Shown here: positions 27,092 to 35,698 of the stretch, one piece after another | Position numbering within the stretch: the stretch's first letter is position 1 | Layout of the letters: the number at the start of each line of letters is the position of its first letter | From: Neisseriaceae bacterium | GTDB lineage: Bacteria; Pseudomonadota; Gammaproteobacteria; Burkholderiales; Chromobacteriaceae | NCBI GenBank assembly: GCA_027489245.1 | Contig: JAIYAC010000001.1 | Span: forward strand, 1-64,000 | Direction of reading: 5' to 3' | DNA: 64,000 bases | The notes under the pieces: model-generated | The model's database searches: none | Seen by the model: the letters and a program-made list of their open reading frames with translations, nothing else | Told to the model about the DNA's origin: nothing | Position numbers and translations under genes: made by a program

Positions 27092-29002
27092 TCAGCCCGC
27101 CGCCGGTGCGGCAGGCAGCAGTGGCACCACCACGGCGGCCGACTTGCGTAGCTGCTGCTCGGCCAGCGCCGGCTGGCGGGCACGCAAGTAGTACTGCGCC
27201 AGCCGCGTACTGCACGCCACACTCAGCGCCAGAATCTGCTCGTCACGGCCTTCGCTGCCGGTGAGTGCAGCAGCAACGCGCTGCTGGTACAGCGTGCTGG
27301 CTTCTGCCATGCCTGCTGCCGCTGCCATGCTGGCCATGGCACTGTATAGCGGTGCCTGCAGGCTGGCTTGTTGTGCTGCCACGGCTGCGTCCAGCTGCGC
27401 CAGCAAGGGCGCGACGGCCAGCGCCCCCTGATGGTCTGCCAGCGCGCCCAGTGCCGTATCACCCTTGCCAGCGGCCTGCACGGCTTGTGCATACGCCAGC
27501 TGCAGCTGCTGCGCCGCCGCCTGGGTGTTTCCTGCGGCCAACTCGCCCTGGCTTAGCAGCAGGCCGATTACCGGCCCGGGTGTCGCGGCGTGGCTAGCCT
27601 GCAGCTGCGCCAGCAGTGGTTTGACCTCGGCCCAGCGCCCCTTGGCAGCATTCGCCTGCAGCGCATTCAGTAGCGCCTGCGCGTGCCAGCGCTGCAGCTG
27701 GCTGGTGGTGTAATCGCGCATGACCGCACCGGATAGCTGCGGCAGCTGGGCACGCGCTTTATCCAGCCAGGCTTGCCATACCGCAGCAGATAGCTGCGGC
27801 TTGGCTGCCAGCATGCTGGCGACACGCGCATAGAAAATGGCGGCATCTTGCGGCTTGAGCTGGCCCGCTTCGGTAGCCAGCTCGTCCAGCGCCTGGGCGC
27901 TGACGCCGCCAGGGCGCTGTAATAGCGTCCAGGCGCTAGCAAGCAGCTCGGCGCTGCGGGCACTGCCGGCCTGGTAACCGGGCGTGGCTTGCAAGCGGGT
28001 TAGCAGCTCGTTGGCACGCTGCGCTTGGCCGCTTTCTGCCAGCGCCACCACCAGGGCCAGCGCCAGGTTTTGTTTTTCGCCCAAGACGGCACCGTGTTGA
28101 GCCGACACCTTTTGCAGGCTGCCAGCCACCCCTGGCCACTCGCTACTGCTGCCCGCTACGCCAGCCGCAGGCGGGGTGAGTAACGAATCGCTGCTGCCCT
28201 GCGCCAGCGCCGCACCGTCCGGCGACTGGGCGAAGGCTTCCAGGTCGGCCGGCTGGCCGGCCAGCCCGCCCCCCATGATCTGGTTCAGCATGCCTTGTGC
28301 CAGCGCCGCCCGCTGCTCGGGCGCCAGTTCCTGACCGGATGGCGACGCCAGGCGGTAGCCACCAAAGAACGCCGCCCCCAGCAAGACAACGATACTGCCG
28401 GCCCGAAGCACGCCACGGCTGCCACGAAAAAACGCCAGCCACGGCTGGTGCAGGCCCAGTTCTTTTTCCAGCTCGGCACGGATGCGGTTGCGCAGCGCGC
28501 GCTCGCTGTCCTCCTGGCTTTGGCGGCTGCCTAGCTCGCTTTCGCGCTGCAGGCGTGCGTTCAGCTTGCGCAGCTCGTCTTCGCGTATCTGTTTGAGGCG
28601 CAGCTTTTCCGGGTCCACTTTATCCAGATAGATGTGGCAATACGGGCATTGGCGCTGTGGTGTTGGCCGCATCATGCGCTGGCAGCCCGGGCATTCGCTG
28701 TCGGCCAGGCTGGCATTTTTGTCCAGCAAGGCTAGCGCTGGCTTCATTTCTACCTGAAAGCCGGCATCGCGAAAGTTTTGCGCGGTGCGTTCGGCTTCGT
28801 CCTGCGGGATATCGGCCTTGATACGGGTGGCGCCGCGTTGCTCCAGGTGCTGCATCAGGCGTGCGGCTTTTTCCTGGCCCAGTTGCAGGCGGGTACTGGC
28901 CTGTAGCTGCAATTGGGCGATATCGGGGGTGTCTGGCAGGCGCACGATCAGGTCGTAGCGGGTGGCGGGGGTGTGTTCGTCTGTGGTGTGCTGTGCGTTC
29001 AT
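27092..29002 (-). CDS. Zinc-ribbon, single-membrane-segment protein of unknown function
   Basis: 636 residues, not recognised. In order: a compact alpha/beta region (residues about 15-90, YDLIVRLPDTPDIAQLQLQA ... QDEAERTAQNFRDAGF), a zinc ribbon CPGC-x12-CPYC (about 104-122), a charged coiled coil (about 128-185), one membrane segment (about 202-222), and a long Ala/Gln/Leu-rich helical C-terminus resembling TPR-like helical repeats. This predicts a protein with a cytoplasmic zinc-binding head and a long, probably periplasmic, helical tail. Convergent with recN and monocistronic. Base composition is like the neighbours. No enzyme motif is seen. Confidence 0.7.
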   Translation of the reverse strand: MNAQHTTDEHTPATRYDLIVRLPDTPDIAQLQLQASTRLQLGQEKAARLMQHLEQRGATRIKADIPQDEAERTAQNFRDAGFQVEMKPALALLDKNASLADSECPGCQRMMRPTPQRQCPYCHIYLDKVDPEKLRLKQIREDELRKLNARLQRESELGSRQSQEDSERALRNRIRAELEKELGLHQPWLAFFRGSRGVLRAGSIVVLLGAAFFGGYRLASPSGQELAPEQRAALAQGMLNQIMGGGLAGQPADLEAFAQSPDGAALAQGSSDSLLTPPAAGVAGSSSEWPGVAGSLQKVSAQHGAVLGEKQNLALALVVALAESGQAQRANELLTRLQATPGYQAGSARSAELLASAWTLLQRPGGVSAQALDELATEAGQLKPQDAAIFYARVASMLAAKPQLSAAVWQAWLDKARAQLPQLSGAVMRDYTTSQLQRWHAQALLNALQANAAKGRWAEVKPLLAQLQASHAATPGPVIGLLLSQGELAAGNTQAAAQQLQLAYAQAVQAAGKGDTALGALADHQGALAVAPLLAQLDAAVAAQQASLQAPLYSAMASMAAAAGMAEASTLYQQRVAAALTGSEGRDEQILALSVACSTRLAQYYLRARQPALAEQQLRKSAAVVVPLLPAAPAAG

Positions 29003-29117
29003 GTCGTGCAGCCGGCGTGGGGGTGCATCAGTTTAACAAACGCGCGGCAAAACACCACAGTGCAATAGCATAGCCGCAAGCCGGGCGCGGGCGGCGCACC
29101 GGCTGGCGGCCGGCGGG

Positions 29118-30485
29118 CTAGCGGGTGGACACCGCCGTGGCAAACTGGTCTACCGCCTGCACCAGACGATCCACATCGGTCACACGCGTATCCGGGCACA
29201 CCAGAATCATGTTGTGGAATGGCGTAATCAGCAGGCCGCGATTGAGCAAGAACAGGTGCACGATGTGCTCCAGCTCGCCATCCAGTATGGCGTCGGCCTC
29301 GCTGCCGTTGCGCGGCGGCGTGGCGGTGAACTGGAACTCGGTACGCGCCCCCACCTGGGTCACGCACCACGGCAGCTGGTGGCGGGCGATCACGTCGCGC
29401 AGGCCTGCGGCCAACCTTTCGGCCAGGCCAAACATATGCTGGTAGGCGGCGTCGGTCATTACCTGTGCCAGGTTGGCGCGCATGGCGGCCATGGCCAGCA
29501 GGTTGGCGGTCAGCGTGGTGCCGATGCCGCTATGCCCTGCCGGTGCCTGGCGCTTGGCGGCCTCGGCGCGGTGCGCCAGCGCCTGGGTAAAACCGTACAC
29601 CGCGCACGGTACGCCGCCGGCGACCGGCTTGCCCACCACGAACAGGTCCGGCTGCAGGCCGTGGGCGCCGGTGTAGCCACCGGGGCCGCTGCTGATGGTG
29701 TGGGTTTCGTCTATCAGCAGCAGGGTGCCGTACTGGCGGCATAGCGCCTGCGCCTGCTGCCAGAAGCCGGGATCGGGCAGCACCATGCCGATATTGGTCA
29801 TGGCCGGCTCGGCCAGCAGGCAGGCCACCTGCCCGCCCTGCAACGCGGCTTCCAGCGCGGCCAGGTCGTTGAACTCGATGCTGCGGGTATGCTGCGTGAT
29901 GTCGTACACCTGGCCCAGCAGGCTGTCGCGGGTTTGCGGCTGGCCGTCTACCAGGTCGACAAACACATCATCCACCGTGCCGTGATAGCAACCGTTAAAG
30001 ATCAGCACCTGGCTGCGGCCGGTGATGGCGCGCGCCCAACGGATGGCAAAGCGGTTGGCGTCGGACGCCGACAGGGCAAACTGCCAGTACGGCAGGCCAA
30101 AACGGCGCGCCAGCTCCTCTGCCACCCACACGCCGTCGGCGCTGGGCAGCATGGCGGTGTAGCCGCGCTGTGCCTGGCGGGCGATGGCGTCGGCCACCGG
30201 CTGCGGGCTATGGCCGAACATGGCACCGGTGTCGCCCAGGCAGAAATCGACATAATCGTGGCCGTCTACATCGCGAAAACGTGCGCCGCGCGCCTCGTCG
30301 ACATACAGCGAAAACGGTGTAGACCAGTCGTTCATCCAGTGTAGCGGCACACCAAAGAGCAGATGGTTGGCCGCATCGGCAGATAGCGCACGCGAGCGCG
30401 GCATGCGGGCGATAAAGGCATCACGTTCGGCGGCCATCAGGGCCTGGGCTTTGTCCCAGTCTATGCCGTGGCGTAGTGTGGTCAT
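29118..30485 (-). CDS. PLP-dependent class III aminotransferase
   Basis: 455 residues, fold type I, class III transaminase (glutamate-semialdehyde-aminomutase / omega-transaminase style). PLP lysine is K286 in DLFVVGKPVAGGVP; upstream LLIDETHTISSGPGG carries the Asp that holds the pyridine ring. ATG 30485 is chosen because AGAGGA precedes it; an upstream in-frame ATG at 30626 is unlikely. The gene follows a PuuA-type glutamine synthetase gene on the same strand after 79 bp, so both probably serve use of an amine or amino acid. Exact substrate not known. Confidence 0.88.
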   Translation of the reverse strand: MTTLRHGIDWDKAQALMAAERDAFIARMPRSRALSADAANHLLFGVPLHWMNDWSTPFSLYVDEARGARFRDVDGHDYVDFCLGDTGAMFGHSPQPVADAIARQAQRGYTAMLPSADGVWVAEELARRFGLPYWQFALSASDANRFAIRWARAITGRSQVLIFNGCYHGTVDDVFVDLVDGQPQTRDSLLGQVYDITQHTRSIEFNDLAALEAALQGGQVACLLAEPAMTNIGMVLPDPGFWQQAQALCRQYGTLLLIDETHTISSGPGGYTGAHGLQPDLFVVGKPVAGGVPCAVYGFTQALAHRAEAAKRQAPAGHSGIGTTLTANLLAMAAMRANLAQVMTDAAYQHMFGLAERLAAGLRDVIARHQLPWCVTQVGARTEFQFTATPPRNGSEADAILDGELEHIVHLFLLNRGLLITPFHNMILVCPDTRVTDVDRLVQAVDQFATAVSTR

Positions 30486-30512
30486 GGTGTAATCCTCTGC
30501 ATTGGCAATGCT

Positions 30513-30522
30513 GCGGCCAACC
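30513..30522 (-). repeat. Intergenic copy of the GGTTGGCCGC word
   Basis: Reads CCAAGGTTGGCCGCAGC on the minus strand, in the 79-bp gap between the glutamine synthetase and aminotransferase genes, 28 bp before the aminotransferase start. One of 31 copies in the window. Confidence 0.8.
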
Positions 30523-30564
30523 TTGGGCGTGCAGCCGTTGTGCTTGTATTGATCTTGCGGGCTA

Positions 30565-31902
30565 TCAGACGTGCAGCTGCAGGTGCTCGCGCTCCCAGGC
30601 GGTAATGGCGCGGTTGAAGGTTTCAAACTCCTTCTCTTTCACCGCGCAAAACGCCTGTACAAAGTCATTGCCCAGAATGTCGGCCAGCTCGGGGCAGGCC
30701 TGCATCAGCTCTACCGCGTCTTCCAGGCTGCGTGGCAGCTCGTAGTCCATGTCGTAGGCGCTGTCGTCCATGGGGGCGGACGGCTCGATGGCCTGCACCA
30801 TGCCCAGGTAGCCGCAGGCCAGCGTGGCGGCCATGGCCAGGTAGGGGTTTACATCCACGCCAGGCACACGGTTTTCCAGACGCCGTGCAGCAGGGCCGGA
30901 CGGTGGAATGCGAATGCCGCAGGTGCGGTTGTCGTAGCCCCAGCGCACGTTGATCGGTGCAGCGGTGTGGCGGCTCAGGCGGCGGTAGCTGTTGACGTAG
31001 GGCGCGAACATCGGCATGGCCTGCGGCAGGTAGCGCTGCATGCCGCCAATATGGTGGAAGAACAGCGGGCTGGGGCTGCCGTCCGGCAGCGAAAAGATAT
31101 TGTCGCCGCTGTCGCTGCTGACAATGCTCTGGTGGATGTGCATGGCGCTGCCCGGCTCGCCTTCCATCGGCTTGGCCATGAAGGTGGCAAAGATATTGTG
31201 ACGGTAGGCGGTTTCGCGCACGGCGCGCTTGAACAGGAACACCTGATCGGCCAGCGACATGGCGTCGCCGTGGCTGAAATTGATCTCCATCTGCGCCGCG
31301 CCCACTTCGTGGATCAGCGTTTCCACATTCAGCTGGGCAGCCTGGCAAAAGGTCGACAGCTCCTGGAAGAAGGGGTCGAAGTCGTTCACGGCATCGATGG
31401 AAAACGACTGGCGGCCTACCTCGGAGCGCCCCGCCCGGCCCGACGGCGGGCGCAGCGGCTCGTGCGGGTTGTTGTTCTGGCGGATCAGGTAAAACTCCAT
31501 CTCCGGCGCCACCACCGGGCGCCAGCCCTTGTCTTCGTACAGCTTCAGCACCTTGCGCAGCACAGCGCGCGGCGAAATGCCCACCGGTTTGCCGTCAAAA
31601 TCTTCGCAATCGTGAATCACCACCGCCACCGGCTCAATGGCCCACGGCACCAGGCGGATGGTGGCCGGGTCGGGCCGGCACACCATGTCCGGGTCGTTGG
31701 CACCGGCAAAGCGCTCGAACTCGGCAAATTCGCCGTTAACGGTGATGGTAAGCACCGCCTTGGACATCTTCATGCTGTCCTCGGCCAGAAACAGGTTCTT
31801 GGGCACGATCTTGCCGCGTGCCACGCCGGTCATGTCCGGTATCACGCATTCGATTTCGTGTATCTGGTGCTGGCGTATAAACGCGGCCAGTGTTTCGTTC
31901 AT
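30565..31902 (-). CDS. Glutamine synthetase family protein (gamma-glutamylpolyamine synthetase-like)
   Basis: 445 residues. Glutamine-synthetase fold with family blocks VAPEMEFYLI, VGAAQMEINFSHGD, FMAKPMEGEPGSAMHIHQS and NRTCGIRIP. Length and N-terminus (IHEIECVIPDMTGVARGK) match the PuuA-like branch that ligates glutamate to putrescine or other amines, rather than the ammonium-assimilating GlnA. ATG 31902 has AGAGGAG upstream; the ATG at 32019 is too far out. Divergent from a GntR regulator; two ATTTGATCAAAT palindromes lie 108-143 bp upstream and probably control it (inference). Confidence 0.88.
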   Translation of the reverse strand: MNETLAAFIRQHQIHEIECVIPDMTGVARGKIVPKNLFLAEDSMKMSKAVLTITVNGEFAEFERFAGANDPDMVCRPDPATIRLVPWAIEPVAVVIHDCEDFDGKPVGISPRAVLRKVLKLYEDKGWRPVVAPEMEFYLIRQNNNPHEPLRPPSGRAGRSEVGRQSFSIDAVNDFDPFFQELSTFCQAAQLNVETLIHEVGAAQMEINFSHGDAMSLADQVFLFKRAVRETAYRHNIFATFMAKPMEGEPGSAMHIHQSIVSSDSGDNIFSLPDGSPSPLFFHHIGGMQRYLPQAMPMFAPYVNSYRRLSRHTAAPINVRWGYDNRTCGIRIPPSGPAARRLENRVPGVDVNPYLAMAATLACGYLGMVQAIEPSAPMDDSAYDMDYELPRSLEDAVELMQACPELADILGNDFVQAFCAVKEKEFETFNRAITAWEREHLQLHV

Positions 31903-32009
31903 GGTCGTTCTCCTCTGGTAAGCCCGTAGGTTCCCGTCCTTGCCCAGCGATCCATCCCTTGCAAAACAGAAAACCGCAGCAAATGCAGGCTTGATGGCTG
32001 GCAATATAA

Positions 32010-32021
32010 ATTTGATCAAAT
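32010..32021. promoter_or_regulatory. Palindromic operator copy 1
   Basis: Perfect 12-bp palindrome ATTTGATCAAAT between the divergent synthetase and GntR genes. An identical copy starts 24 bp further on. Confidence 0.7.
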
Positions 32022-32033
32022 ATTAATGTCAAC

Positions 32034-32045
32034 ATTTGATCAAAT
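32034..32045. promoter_or_regulatory. Palindromic operator copy 2
   Basis: Second perfect ATTTGATCAAAT. The two centres are 24 bp apart, a little over two helical turns, which suits two dimers of one regulator. The neighbouring GntR protein is the natural candidate (inference). Confidence 0.7.
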
Positions 32046-32168
32046 CTTGGCGGCGCAGGCTGTCGCCTTTCTGCTATGCTGGCGGGCGCCAATCGCCCCT
32101 TGAACCTGTGAAGCCCGCGCAGCGCACGCCGCACCCGTGCCACCCGCCGGCTACAGCTGTAATACGCC

Positions 32169-32822
32169 ATGAAGACTGCCAACGCCTCTACCCTGCAAGA
32201 TGAAACCTACGACACGCTGCGCCACTGGCTGATGCTGGGCCGCTGGCTACCGGGCGAACGCCTGAAAATCAAACACCTGGCCGACGAAATGGGCGTGAGC
32301 CAGATGCCGGTACGCGCCGCCCTGCAAAGGTTGGCCGCAGAAAAAGCGCTGGTGAACATCCCCAACTGCGGCGTGGCCGTACCGCAGCTGACGGTGAGCC
32401 AGTTTGACGACATCCTGCTCAACCGCATCCTGCTGGAAGGCCAGGCCGCCTGGCTGGGCGCCCGCCGGCTAAGCGAGCCCCAGCGCAGCCAGCTGGCCGC
32501 GCTCTGCCACGCCATGGATGCGGCGATCGCCGCGGACGACGTGAAAGCCTATCTGGACGCCAATGAGCAGTTCCACCTACTGCTGTACCAGGCCAGCGGC
32601 TCGCCGGTATTGCTGTCGCTTATTGAAACGGTATGGCTGTATGTGGGCCCCATTTCCAACCAGCTGCATCAGGACCTGGCGGTGTGGAAAACCATGAACG
32701 ACGCGCACAGCGCCCTGCTGCAGGCGCTACTGGCCGACGATGCCGATGGCGTGCGCGCCGCTATCGAGCAGGATTTGCGCACCGCCGGCAGCTATTTGCG
32801 GGGCCTCTGCCGCGCTGGCTAA
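32169..32822 (+). CDS. GntR/FCD-family transcriptional regulator
   Basis: 217 residues. N-terminal winged helix: YDTLRHWLMLGRWLPGERLKI, LADEMGVSQMPVRAALQRLAAE; C-terminal all-helical FCD ligand domain with conserved acidic/histidine positions (DANEQFHLLLYQASGSPVL). Divergent from the synthetase-aminotransferase genes, with two identical palindromes in the 266-bp gap, so it is likely the local repressor responding to an amine or amino acid. No strong Shine-Dalgarno precedes the ATG. Confidence 0.9.
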   Translation: MKTANASTLQDETYDTLRHWLMLGRWLPGERLKIKHLADEMGVSQMPVRAALQRLAAEKALVNIPNCGVAVPQLTVSQFDDILLNRILLEGQAAWLGARRLSEPQRSQLAALCHAMDAAIAADDVKAYLDANEQFHLLLYQASGSPVLLSLIETVWLYVGPISNQLHQDLAVWKTMNDAHSALLQALLADDADGVRAAIEQDLRTAGSYLRGLCRAG

Positions 32823-33006
32823 GCACCGCTTATAAACCCCCTGGGCCTGCGTTGCGCCTGCTTGTCGTACTACTGGTACTGCCTGCATCGGCGCGCCTTG
32901 GCGCTGGTGCGCTGCAAGATTTTGTTCGCCACGCCAGGCCGTATAGTCGACGCCATCGTAAGCATTGCTTATCATTTAACCCCATTAGTTTGAAGTACGG
33001 CAGGCA

Positions 33007-34161
33007 ATGCAACTGCACTTAGGCACGCTGTACGTCGTGCAACTCACCACTTTTTCGCTCCTTACCCTGGCCGTGCTGCTGATGGGCCTGCGCTACCCGC
33101 AGGAACGGGCGCTGCGCCACTGGGGCATAGGCGGCCTGCTGGCCAGCACCGGCATGCTGCTGATTGCACTACGCCCGGTGATTCCCGCCTGGCTATCCGT
33201 AGACGCGGCCAACATCGTACTCTTTGTGGCGCTATCGCTTACCTGGAGCGGTGCACTGGCGCTGGAACAGCGCCCGGTGCGCTGGCGCGTGCAGCTGGCC
33301 CTGGTGCTGCTGGCCAGTGCGCTGCTGGTCAGTCTCTCCAGCAGCCCTGCCTACTTTGAACAACGCGCTGTGCTGTATAGCGCCTGCTATATGCTGTTCA
33401 ACCTGCTGGCACTGCGTGTATTCATCAATAGCCCGCACCGGCACCGCCTGGGCTACCGGCTGATTGGCACGCTGATACTGCTACTGATGCTATGCCAGAT
33501 GGGCCGTATCACGCTGGCCATGTACTTTAGCCACGGCGAGCTGGCAGGCTCGCCGTACTTTGTGCTGGCCAACTTTGTGCTCATCCTGCTGGAGTTCGCC
33601 AAAATCCTGGCGTTCATTTTTGTCTGCTTCGAAAGCCTGGAAATCCGCCTATACCAGCTGGCCATGCATGACCCGCTCACCGGCTTGTATAACCGCCGCG
33701 CCTTTCACGAGCAGGCACAGCAAAGGCTGGCGACACAGTCAGGGGAGCCCGTGGCCTTGCTGGTACTGGATCTGGATTACTTCAAGCAGGTAAACGACCG
33801 CTACGGCCACCAGGCGGGGGACGACGTGCTGGTACACCTGGCCAGGCTGCTACACACCCAGCTGTCCCCCTTTGATGCACTGTATGCCCGTAGCGGTGGT
33901 GAAGAATTTGTCATGATGCTGACCGGTAATGCGGCCAACCTGGCGCCCGTGATAGCCGAGAATATCCGCAGCGCATTGGCCGCCCATGCCATCCAGACCA
34001 GCGACGGCCAGCACGTGTTGCAAACCACCAGCATTGGCATAGCCCGTGGCCTGGCCGGCCAGGGCTCGCTGCGCCAGCTGGTCATGGAAGCCGACATGGC
34101 GCTATACCAAGCCAAACAGCAAGGCCGTAACTGCGTACGCAGCAGCACGCAAACGCTGTAA
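33007..34161 (+). CDS. Membrane-bound diguanylate cyclase (GGDEF)
   Basis: 384 residues. The first about 210 residues hold six or so membrane segments; the C-terminal GGDEF domain begins at HDPLTGLYNRRAF, with LDLDYFKQVNDRYGHQAGDDVL and the active-site motif GGEEF (residues 297-301), ending GMALYQAK-like (DMALYQAKQQGRN). It should make cyclic di-GMP from GTP. No RxxD inhibitory site is evident just upstream of GGEEF. It lies next to the flagellin gene, which is convergent, so a motility link is plausible but not shown. Confidence 0.92.
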   Translation: MQLHLGTLYVVQLTTFSLLTLAVLLMGLRYPQERALRHWGIGGLLASTGMLLIALRPVIPAWLSVDAANIVLFVALSLTWSGALALEQRPVRWRVQLALVLLASALLVSLSSSPAYFEQRAVLYSACYMLFNLLALRVFINSPHRHRLGYRLIGTLILLLMLCQMGRITLAMYFSHGELAGSPYFVLANFVLILLEFAKILAFIFVCFESLEIRLYQLAMHDPLTGLYNRRAFHEQAQQRLATQSGEPVALLVLDLDYFKQVNDRYGHQAGDDVLVHLARLLHTQLSPFDALYARSGGEEFVMMLTGNAANLAPVIAENIRSALAAHAIQTSDGQHVLQTTSIGIARGLAGQGSLRQLVMEADMALYQAKQQGRNCVRSSTQTL

Positions 34162-34170
34162 ACCGCCATG

Positions 34171-34203
34171 AAAAAGCCCCTTGCGCGTAGCAAGGGGCCT
34201 TTT
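34171..34203. terminator. Terminator between the GGDEF and flagellin genes
   Basis: GCCCCTTGC-GCGTA-GCAAGGGGC stem-loop flanked by A-run and T-run (AAAAA ... CTTTT), in the 54-bp gap between convergent genes. Confidence 0.8.
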
Positions 34204-34215
34204 GCTGCTGCCCGC

Positions 34216-35058
34216 TCAGCGCAACAGGCTGATGGCGTACTGCGGTGTCAGATTGGCCTGCGCCTGCACCGCCTGGCTGCTACTGCTCAGAATCTGCTGC
34301 CGCGCCAGCTCGCTAGTGGCAGCGGCATAATCGGCATCCTGTATGCGGCTACGCGCTGCTTCGGTATTGATGGACGAAGTCGTGAGGTTTTCTATGGCGC
34401 TGCCAAAGCGGTTGGCTGCGGCCCCCAGGTCTGCCCGGTAGTTACCCAGCTGCTTGAGGTCGGACTGTATCTGGGACAGCGCCGCGCCGGGGTTGGACAG
34501 GTCAATCGTCCCTGTCGCGTTGGCGTTACTGCTGTACCCGTTCAGCTTGCTGGCACCGCTGGTCAGGTCTGCCGCGGTAACGCTCAGCTGCGCCTCCGGC
34601 GTGCCCTGCCCGCCCACCTGAAAGGTAGCCGTGTTGCCACCGTTAAACAGCTGCTGCCCGTTAAACGTGGTGCTTTCGATAATCTGTGAGTTCGCCTGGG
34701 TCAGCTGATCGACTTCTTTTTGCAACGCCGCACGGTTGTCGGCGCTGAGTATGCCGTTGCCAGCCTGCACCGCCAGCTCTTCTATCCGCTGGCTATTCTG
34801 CGTAATTTGCGACAGCGCGCCGTCGGCCGTTTGCGTGAGCGATACGCCATCATAGGCATTGCGTATGCCCTGGGTATCCCCTAGCTGCTGGCTGCGTAGC
34901 CCTTCGGCTACGGCCAGACCAGCCGCGTTATCGGCAGCACTGTTAACAGCCCTGCCCGACCCTAGCTGGGCCAGTACTTTTTGCTGTGCCTGCTCGGCCT
35001 GACGCAGTTTAGCCTGCGTATTCAGCGAGTTAATGTTGGTATTAATGCTAAGAGCCAT
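34216..35058 (-). CDS. fliC: Flagellin
   Basis: 280 residues, short for a flagellin. N-terminal D0/D1 (MALSINTNINSLNTQAKLRQ, GLAVAEGLRSQQLG, DGVSLTQTADGALSQI) and C-terminal D1/D0 (ADLGAAANRFGSAIENLTTS, ARSRIQDADYAAATSELARQQIL, ending SLLR) are complete; the variable middle is only about 80 residues. No fliD, fliS or other flagellar gene is next to it, so it is a lone structural gene. RBS-like GAGGTG precedes the ATG; a candidate promoter is at 35087-35114. Confidence 0.92.
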   Translation of the reverse strand: MALSINTNINSLNTQAKLRQAEQAQQKVLAQLGSGRAVNSAADNAAGLAVAEGLRSQQLGDTQGIRNAYDGVSLTQTADGALSQITQNSQRIEELAVQAGNGILSADNRAALQKEVDQLTQANSQIIESTTFNGQQLFNGGNTATFQVGGQGTPEAQLSVTAADLTSGASKLNGYSSNANATGTIDLSNPGAALSQIQSDLKQLGNYRADLGAAANRFGSAIENLTTSSINTEAARSRIQDADYAAATSELARQQILSSSSQAVQAQANLTPQYAISLLR

Positions 35059-35086
35059 GATGACACACCTCGGCTATTGATAATTC

Positions 35087-35114
35087 ATTCTAGCGTCAAA
35101 ACCATCACACTCAA
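35087..35114 (-). promoter_or_regulatory. Candidate flagellin promoter
   Basis: On the minus strand TTGAGT, 16 bp, TAGAAT, about 30 bp before the flagellin start. It looks like sigma-70; no sigma-28 box (TAAA ... GCCGATAA) was found in this gap. Confidence 0.35.
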
Positions 35115-35240
35115 TAACAAACCCCTGTTGCAAAACACTTTTTTTCTGCACGCGCCACAGAAACCACAACCATGACGCTTGCCATCGATAAAGAACAAAG
35201 CTTATAAATGGCATTGTGCACTGCACAAAAGGAGATCGCC

Positions 35241-35639
35241 ATGCGCCCTACTACTCCCACCCCCGACCCGGCCCTGAATGCCCTGAAAACCGCCTGGCAC
35301 AGCCACCGTCTGCTGCTGGCTGCCCTGCTGCAGGTGCAAAACCGCTGGAGCACCCACCTGCTGAAAGAAGACCGTAACCAGCCCGAACACTATCGCCGGC
35401 TGCTGCTGCGGCTCATCGCCGACCAAGCTGCGCTAGGCTACGACACTGTAGCCTTGCAGCAAGAGTACGACCAGGTATATCGCCACTGGAGCCAAGCCTA
35501 TGGCCTGCCGCTACCGGGGCCGATCTGGCAATGGCGCAATGCGCAACAACACCGCCAGCAGCGCATCCTGCTTACCTTCACGCGTGCTGCGCTGCAAAAC
35601 TGTCAGCTGCGCCTGGCCAGTGAACCACACCTCGCCTGA
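35241..35639 (+). CDS. Hypothetical small helical protein
   Basis: 132 residues, not recognised. Start at ATG 35241 with a strong AAAAGGAG Shine-Dalgarno 7-8 bp upstream; an earlier ATG at 35208 lacks one. The protein is almost entirely helix-forming, rich in Leu, Gln, Arg and Trp, without signal or membrane segment. It is divergent from the flagellin gene, so a motility role (chaperone-like or regulator) is conceivable, but nothing in the sequence shows it. A strong terminator follows. Confidence 0.6.
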   Translation: MRPTTPTPDPALNALKTAWHSHRLLLAALLQVQNRWSTHLLKEDRNQPEHYRRLLLRLIADQAALGYDTVALQQEYDQVYRHWSQAYGLPLPGPIWQWRNAQQHRQQRILLTFTRAALQNCQLRLASEPHLA

Positions 35640-35645
35640 GCCATA

Positions 35646-35680
35646 AAAAACACCGCACGCTACCCGCGTGCGGTGTTTTT
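35646..35680. terminator. Strong bidirectional terminator
   Basis: Arms AAAAACACCGCACGC and GCGTGCGGTGTTTTT around a 5-bp loop, between the convergent hypothetical and hydrolase genes. Confidence 0.88.
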
Positions 35681-35688
35681 GCCTGTCT

Positions 35689-35698
35689 GCGGCCAACC
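35689..35698 (-). repeat. GGTTGGCCGC word directly after a stop codon
   Basis: On the minus strand the hydrolase stop TAA is followed at once by GGTTGGCCGCAG, so the run reads TAAGGTTGGCCGCAG. Lies between that stop and the terminator at 35646-35680. Confidence 0.8.

Noticed and set aside
30565-31902. Calling the synthetase GlnA
   Set aside because: Length (445) and N-terminal pattern fit the PuuA-like branch and the context is amine use, with a GntR regulator rather than ntr genes.
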